Shown here one piece after another: positions 59,033 to 64,000 of a stretch of DNA of 64,000 nucleotides. Made by a program: the position numbers and the translations under genes. Within the stretch, counting starts at the first letter, position 1; every line of letters starts with the position of its first letter. This DNA is from Streptomyces pristinaespiralis (lineage in GTDB: Bacteria > Actinomycetota > Actinomycetes > Streptomycetales > Streptomycetaceae): positions 7,809,501-7,873,500 of the forward strand of contig NZ_CP011340.1 of NCBI RefSeq assembly GCF_001278075.1. Reading direction: 5' to 3'. A model generated the notes under the pieces. That model searched no databases. It had not been told where the DNA came from and was given only the letters and a program-made list of their open reading frames with translations.

Positions 59033-62000
59033 TCACGGGGCGAACGCCAGGCAGTAGTCCCGCCAGTGGCCGGGCCGGACGCAATCGGTGAAAGTGGGGT
59101 CGCCCGGCGCGCCGGAGAAGCTCCGCTCCAGGCGGAGCTGAACGGACTTGCTGAAGAAGGCGATCCGTACGCTGACCGTCAGGGTGCCCCTGCCGCGGAC
59201 CACCGACTGGCCGCCCACCTTCTCCCACGAGAGCTCGAGGTAGAACTCTACGGACACCGTGACGATTCCCAGCACGGACAGAAAGCCGTTGCACCGCAGA
59301 TATCCGCCGAGGAACACGCCGTCCCCCTCGAGGGCGAAGCGGATGCCCGCCATGATCGACACACCGCCGCTCGCGACGCCGAGGTTCAGTGCCGCGTTGC
59401 CGCCGAATTCCAGAGCGCCCTCGATCTGCTTCACGCCCTCCGCGTCCACCAGCATCGAGAAGTAGCCGCCGCCGCCGAACAGGGAGACGGTGACGTTGAA
59501 GGGGTGCTGGCGCTCGGAGACGGAGAAGCGGAACGAGACGGGCCGGGCGTCGAAGGGAACCGAGAGCTCGGCCGAGAGCGAGACGTTCGACAGGGTGAAG
59601 ACACCGAGACCGATGGCCGGGAGCGCCAGTTCGTAGCCGGCACGGATGCCGGACGGCTGGACGTCCACGTAGGCGCCGCTGCCGAAGGCGTCGGCCGGAA
59701 GGGCGCTGCGAAGGGTGTTGATGAATTCCAGCTCTTTCTTGAACCGCAGTTCCAGCCCGCTCGCCGACACGTCGGGCTTCTTCCCCGGGCCGGTGCTGAA
59801 CGTCAGATCGGCGATCTCCACCTCGGCGACACCGGCGAACTTCAGCGCGAAGTTGGTCAGTCTGCCCTGCACGGTGGCCTTGTCGACGGCGTCCTTCGAA
59901 CGGATGGTCCGTGCGTCCAGGGTCAGCGCGGCGTGCGACACGTCGAGGATGTCCTGGCCACCCTGCGGCTGTTTCAGCAAGGGCTTCCACACGTAGCGCA
60001 GCTCCTTGCCCTGTCCGTCCGCGAGGTCGCGGACGCGCAGCACGGGCGCCGGCAGCAGGCCGTCGGGCGCGCGCAGAAGGGCCTCGATCTGCTCGTCGCC
60101 CAACTGCCGCAGTGTCCCGAGGCTGTTCTTGTCGATGCCGCCCAGGATGCGGTCGAGGTCGATGAAGCCGAGCAGCTTGGCGCCCGCGAACGCCGCCTGG
60201 ATCGTCTCGACGGGGAGAGCGTCGACGACTTCCCCGGTGGCCGGGTCCGCCTTGAACACATCGGGGACGACCCCCGCCTGACTGGTGATCACCTTGACCG
60301 CCGCGTTGGGACTCGCCACGCCTCCGGCCTTCTCCGCCCCGAAGGTGAGACCGACCGCCTCGACCAGATCCAGGTACGCGCCCGCCGGGTGCTTCTCCAT
60401 GGTCTGACGGAGATAGGTGTCGTTGAAGTGGACAGGGAGGTCACCCGCGTTCGGGGTGAACTGCTCGACGGCGGGGACGCGTACCTTCGCGGCGGACACA
60501 TAGGGCATGCCGACCACGAAGCGGTGGCCGGCCGGATCCGGGACACCGAGTCCGAAGGACAGGGCGCCGACCGCGTGGCTGGTGCTGCCGGGCGCGCCGG
60601 CGGGTGGCTGCGCCATCGCCATGACCTGGCCGCCGAGTGGCCGGCTGAGGCGGCCCTCCAGCTGCGGGCCGGGTGCGTACAGTGCGGCCAACTTCGCCCC
60701 GACCTCCGGCGTTCCGTCGGGCACGAACACCAGAGGCAGCTTGAAGCTGACCTTCCGTCCCTCGCAGTCCGTGCCGATCAAGGTGAACTCGTGGTCGCTG
60801 CCGGAGTTCTGCAGACATACCCAGAACGGGCTGTCGGCAGGGGGCTGCTGGATCAGCGGTGTGACGCGGTCGGTGATGCGCAGTGCGCGGAAGGGCATCT
60901 CGCGGCCGCCGTGCTTGAAACCGGTGTCGGCTCCGTACTGGACCTCCGGCTGCTTGACGATGATGCGGTGCTCCTGCTGCAGGTAGGCCACGATTCCGTC
61001 GTCCGGGCGGGCGACGAACACCCGCTTGCACTCCTTCACGTGCTGAGCCTCGTGGCCCGTGCTCAGGCGCCCGCGAGTGACCACACGGACGAACTGGTCA
61101 CGCCCCAGGCCGGTGATGTGGTCGTACGTCACCAGATTTGGGAAGTGCCGCCCCGCCTGCTGGAACCGGACCGCTTCGGACCCCAACGGGGCCTCCCAGG
61201 CACCCCGAAGGTGCGCCGAGGCGCCCATGGGCGTGACGATGAACTGCTCGGCGTGCAGCGGCGCGCTGGGAACCACGAGAGGCGGACCGCCGCCGGGGCC
61301 TGTCAGCTCGACCCGGCCGGTGAGCGTGACGAGGTCCTCCAGATTCTCGGCGGTGAGCAGCCCGGCGGGGGGAGGCCCGCCCCGGTCCGAGGGTGTTGCG
61401 AAGGCCCGCAGCATCACCTCGTCGTCCCGGTCGTTGTGCAGCCGCGCGTGCCACAGCGCGGCCCTGCCCGCCGCCAGTTGCGGCTCCGGGTTCCCCACCC
61501 AGTCCACGGGCTCGTCGTAGGTGAGCAGCAACCGCGTGGGGAACTCGATGACCGAACGGGGGATGCCCTGGAAGATTGTCGTACCCGGGGTGTCCGGAAC
61601 CTGCAGGCCGGCCGGCACGGTCATCGGCACCAGCCGCGCCCAGTCGAGCAATGAGGAGAGTGACAGTTCCAGACCGTCGATGTCGGCGGGCACGGAGAAG
61701 GCGAGGTGGGTCGGACCCGCTGTGAAGGCCTTCATGGGCGCGAGGGCGGTGGTGACGGTGTCCAGCGACGGAGGGATCTCCTCCAGCACGTGCTGCGGCG
61801 GCAGCCCGAAGAGGACGAGCGTCGGCTCGGCCGGATCCTTGCGTACGAGGCGGTGACCGTCGAACTTCAGGTTCACCAGGGTGATGTCGACGACGAGCAT
61901 GTCCGCCGGGCGCACCACTCGGAACGGCCCTTCCGCGGACGCCGCGTCGTCCGGCGGCGGGCCCTGCGGCCGGTCGGGTCGATCCGGGCTCCCGGGGCCG

Positions 62001-62215
62001 TGATCCGGGTGCCGGTCGGGGCCGTGGTCGGGCCGGTGGTCGGGACGCCGGCGGTCCCCTCGGCCGTCACGACCCTCACGCGAGCCCTCCCGCGAACCGA
62101 AGCGCCGCCCCCCGCCTTGTCCCCTGTCCTGCCCCCCGCCGCGGCCTTCGCCACCGAGGTTCCGCACCTCCTGCCAGAGCTTTCGGCCAACAGGAAGGGG
62201 GGTGTCGGTAGACAT
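59033..62215 (-). CDS. Giant protein A (1060 aa), unknown function
   Basis: Starts MSTDTPLPVGRKLWQEVRNL, then a low-complexity Arg/Gly/Asp/His/Pro segment (residues ~20-92). The folded part begins VVRPADMLVVDITLVNLKFD. Middle contains RHFPNLVTYDHITGLGRDQF and GFIDLDRILGGIDKNSLGTL. The last ~330 residues alternate polar and hydrophobic residues in long beta-strands (ALEFGGNAALNLGVASGGVS, LGIVTVSVEFYLELSWEKVG), suggesting a large beta-barrel or beta-groove. Ends TDCVRPGHWRDYCLAFAP. No signal peptide. GAGG lies 8 nt before ATG 62215. Family not recognised. Confidence 0.85.
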   Translation of the reverse strand: MSTDTPLPVGRKLWQEVRNLGGEGRGGGQDRGQGGGRRFGSREGSREGRDGRGDRRRPDHRPDHGPDRHPDHGPGSPDRPDRPQGPPPDDAASAEGPFRVVRPADMLVVDITLVNLKFDGHRLVRKDPAEPTLVLFGLPPQHVLEEIPPSLDTVTTALAPMKAFTAGPTHLAFSVPADIDGLELSLSSLLDWARLVPMTVPAGLQVPDTPGTTIFQGIPRSVIEFPTRLLLTYDEPVDWVGNPEPQLAAGRAALWHARLHNDRDDEVMLRAFATPSDRGGPPPAGLLTAENLEDLVTLTGRVELTGPGGGPPLVVPSAPLHAEQFIVTPMGASAHLRGAWEAPLGSEAVRFQQAGRHFPNLVTYDHITGLGRDQFVRVVTRGRLSTGHEAQHVKECKRVFVARPDDGIVAYLQQEHRIIVKQPEVQYGADTGFKHGGREMPFRALRITDRVTPLIQQPPADSPFWVCLQNSGSDHEFTLIGTDCEGRKVSFKLPLVFVPDGTPEVGAKLAALYAPGPQLEGRLSRPLGGQVMAMAQPPAGAPGSTSHAVGALSFGLGVPDPAGHRFVVGMPYVSAAKVRVPAVEQFTPNAGDLPVHFNDTYLRQTMEKHPAGAYLDLVEAVGLTFGAEKAGGVASPNAAVKVITSQAGVVPDVFKADPATGEVVDALPVETIQAAFAGAKLLGFIDLDRILGGIDKNSLGTLRQLGDEQIEALLRAPDGLLPAPVLRVRDLADGQGKELRYVWKPLLKQPQGGQDILDVSHAALTLDARTIRSKDAVDKATVQGRLTNFALKFAGVAEVEIADLTFSTGPGKKPDVSASGLELRFKKELEFINTLRSALPADAFGSGAYVDVQPSGIRAGYELALPAIGLGVFTLSNVSLSAELSVPFDARPVSFRFSVSERQHPFNVTVSLFGGGGYFSMLVDAEGVKQIEGALEFGGNAALNLGVASGGVSIMAGIRFALEGDGVFLGGYLRCNGFLSVLGIVTVSVEFYLELSWEKVGGQSVVRGRGTLTVSVRIAFFSKSVQLRLERSFSGAPGDPTFTDCVRPGHWRDYCLAFAP

Positions 62216-62324
62216 GAGGAACGCCTCACCGGATCGTGAAGGTTTGCAGGCGGTGCTCTCACCTCCCTTCCATGCTCACTCCGATGGGGGATCCCCGCCA
62301 CCGCTCGGAGCGATCCGCACGGGA

Positions 62325-62361
62325 CGGAGTCCGGGTCCGACCTGACCGGACCCGGACTCCG
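62325..62361 (-). terminator. Strong terminator between amidase gene and giant-protein operon
   Basis: A perfect 14-bp stem (62325-62338 with 62348-62361) and 9-nt loop lie 12 bp after the amidase stop. It separates the amidase transcript from the giant-protein operon, which must have its own promoter in 62216-62324. Confidence 0.85.
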
Positions 62362-62373
62362 CGATCGGGGCTG

Positions 62374-63714
62374 CTACTTCTCGAACGTGTCCTTGAGGTG
62401 GACCGGATAGTAGATCGGCGCGCGCCCCTGGCCCCCTATGCCGCCGACGGGATCCACGTCGGGCTTGTCGCCCGTGGCGATCTTCATTCCGATGCTCAGG
62501 GGCAGATTGGTCCTAGAGCCGCTGTTCTGGGAGTACGCCGGCTCGTAGAACGTGTGGCCGTTGTTCTTGATGGCGAGGACACGCGTGATGATCATCGCGT
62601 GGTCGATCTTGCCGTCCGCCGCGCCGTAAGGGTCCCAGTCCGCGAACAGCAGATCACCCTTCTCCAGTGACCACACGTCCTGGTTGTCCCCGGTGGGGTC
62701 GTCCGGCGGCCAGGTGCGCAGCCGCTCCCCACGCTTGTCGTTGATCGCGTAGGTCCACAGCCGGTAGGCGACGGACCAGGTGGTCGAAGGTCCCCTGGGG
62801 CCGAACAGGTCATTCGTCCAGGTGTTGTCGTCGTCCTTGTTCCACCCGCCCGCCTTCTCCCAGCCGCCGGCGTGGAGCGACTGGGAGACGAAGTTGGCGC
62901 AGTTGTTGTCGAACGTCTCGTAGTCCGGGTTGTGGTTTTCCACCCAGGCCGTTCTCTGTCTGCCCGTCGCGTCGGTGAACGTGTACGGAGTCTGCTTCGA
63001 CCATTTCTGGGCGTACGCCGCGGCGGCGTCACGGTCGTACGTGCCCGTGTCGAGCACGCTCACATCGCCCTTGCCCTCGCCCGCGTCCGTGGCCCGGGCC
63101 TTGTTCGCGTCCGACGGCAGAGGCAGGTCCCCGAGGTCGATGGGCGGCCCGGACTCTTCGGACTCGGTGCTCGGGACCGGCGCATAAAAGACGTCCGTGA
63201 TGCGCCAGGTCTTCTTCTCGCGCTCCAACGTCACCGTGTACGTGTCGTGGAGGCTGGATTCACCGATATCGTCGTTGTTCCAGTTGAGGACGGTGCCCGC
63301 GGTGAGGGTCACGGTCGCGGTGCGCCCGCGGAACCTGACCCGGCTGTCCTGGCCGAAACCGGTCAGCACCTTCGTGGCCCGCAGCCCGTTCTCGTCCTCG
63401 GCCTCGTTCGCCACGGTGGCGGGGACCGCGGCGAACCTCGCGGGCTGTGCGGCGAGCGCGCCGCCGTTCGCCCTGAGCGCGGACAGCGCGGTGCTCGACT
63501 CCGCGGGGTCCAGCCAGCCCCTGTCGCGTGCCTCGAAGTAGTCGTACACGACGCTCATCACACGCGCCTTCCGGCCGTGCAGGCCGAGGCCCGACTCGAC
63601 CTGCAGCGAGGCCGTGTCGTCACCGGCGGCTCCCGCCGGAGCGGCCGGTGCCATCAGCGCCCCCGCCACACCGAGCACGACCGTGCTCGTGATCGCTCTC
63701 TTGCGAAGTCCCAT
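62374..63714 (-). CDS. Secreted amidase-domain protein (Amidase_6, PF12671-like)
   Basis: A 446-residue protein with signal peptide (MGLRKRAITSTVVLGVAGAL to APAGAAG). Middle domain of beta type (VRFRGRTATVTLTAGTVLNW; HDTYTVTLEREKKTWRITDV), then an Amidase_6 domain: YAQKWSKQTPYTFT, FDNNCANFVSQSLHAGGWEK (Cys near 271), and KIDHAMIITRVLAIKNNGHT (His near 371), an NlpC/P60-like arrangement. GGAGGG lies 6 nt before ATG 63714. Likely acts on peptide or cell-wall amides outside the cell. Next to, but not co-transcribed with, the giant-protein operon. Confidence 0.87.
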   Translation of the reverse strand: MGLRKRAITSTVVLGVAGALMAPAAPAGAAGDDTASLQVESGLGLHGRKARVMSVVYDYFEARDRGWLDPAESSTALSALRANGGALAAQPARFAAVPATVANEAEDENGLRATKVLTGFGQDSRVRFRGRTATVTLTAGTVLNWNNDDIGESSLHDTYTVTLEREKKTWRITDVFYAPVPSTESEESGPPIDLGDLPLPSDANKARATDAGEGKGDVSVLDTGTYDRDAAAAYAQKWSKQTPYTFTDATGRQRTAWVENHNPDYETFDNNCANFVSQSLHAGGWEKAGGWNKDDDNTWTNDLFGPRGPSTTWSVAYRLWTYAINDKRGERLRTWPPDDPTGDNQDVWSLEKGDLLFADWDPYGAADGKIDHAMIITRVLAIKNNGHTFYEPAYSQNSGSRTNLPLSIGMKIATGDKPDVDPVGGIGGQGRAPIYYPVHLKDTFEK

Positions 63715-64000
63715 GTCCTGCCCTCCTTGTCCGTCTCCCGACCGGAGAAGGAAACGGGACAGGCGGTGAGGATCTCGCTCCCCCCGTGTCCGTCCCCCGT
63801 TCACGGCCGAGCGCACGGCTGCGCGACGGCGAAGGCCGTCGCTGTGAATCCCCGCGCCTGTTCGCCCCTTGAGCTTCTCCGAGGCGGGCACGGCCGGACA
63901 GGGCGTTTCACCGAGCCCGAAAAGGCCAGCCCACCCACGGGGAACGGAATGCTCCGTTTCCGCGTCACCGACCCGCGGGCCCGGCCGGGACCCGCGTCGT
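63715..64000. other. Upstream region of the amidase gene
   Basis: No gene seen up to the window end. Presumably contains the amidase promoter. Confidence 0.4.

Noticed and set aside
58343..61654. Open + strand frame of about 1100 codons opposite giant proteins A and B
   Set aside because: Antisense shadow with low-complexity composition. The minus-strand genes have ribosome binding sites, correct spacing and protein-like hydrophobic patterns.

Overview
The window is about 72-73% G+C by eye, with strong G/C preference at third codon positions, many GTG starts, GGAGG-type ribosome binding sites, and families typical of Streptomyces (class F sortase, DUF4235/DUF3618 envelope genes, NmtR/P1B-4 ATPase, two-HTH MerR, MmyB-type regulators). 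It looks like an accessory or sub-telomeric arm of a Streptomyces chromosome: single genes on both strands, few long operons, many regulators, many broken genes. No tRNA, rRNA, CRISPR array or replication origin was seen. LAYOUT. 1-4.95 kb: a xyloglucan-type sugar locus (GH95 C-terminus, secreted GH12, GH31 alpha-xylosidase, LacI regulator with two inverted copies of one operator). 4.95-12.7 kb: a worn region with hydrolases, a broken SDR, remnants of Tn3-like, IS110-like and IS5-like transposases, and two orphan toxin-immunity-type genes (CdiI-like, SUKH). 12.6-20.6 kb: regulator/enzyme pairs (HxlR/reductase, MarR/hydrolase, TetR, DUF2867), DinB, a pentapeptide-repeat membrane protein, and a broken STAND regulator. 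20.6-28.2 kb: two cytochrome P450s (one lacking the ExxR motif), a 100-residue RiPP-precursor-like peptide, two GNAT acetyltransferases. 28.5-36 kb: MmyB-type regulator/MFS exporter pair, TetR, LLM oxidoreductase, a decayed molybdenum hydroxylase, an SMP-30 lactonase. 36-46 kb: tyrosine phosphatase, MerR, membrane-tethered Mrr-like nuclease, an envelope/stress set (BrkB; holin-like, DUF3618 and DUF4235 genes with ATGA overlaps), sortase F with partner, NmtR and a P1B-4 metal ATPase. 46-54.3 kb: phosphotransferase-like protein, Eis-type acetyltransferase, CocE/S15 hydrolase beside an ATP-grasp enzyme, GNAT, WS/DGAT. 54.5-64 kb: two giant proteins of unknown function in one operon (1060 aa and about 1500 aa; the second is split by an apparent +1 shift and carries an internal peptidoglycan-binding module), with a secreted amidase-domain protein upstream. 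MOST INTERESTING: the giant-protein operon, the RiPP-like precursor near two P450s, the ATP-grasp/CocE pair, a promoter motif shared by the two-HTH MerR gene and a distant GNAT gene, and a recurring pattern of short tandem repeats (7, 13, 20 bp) that begin exactly at stop codons. All family calls come from reading motifs; no database search was run.
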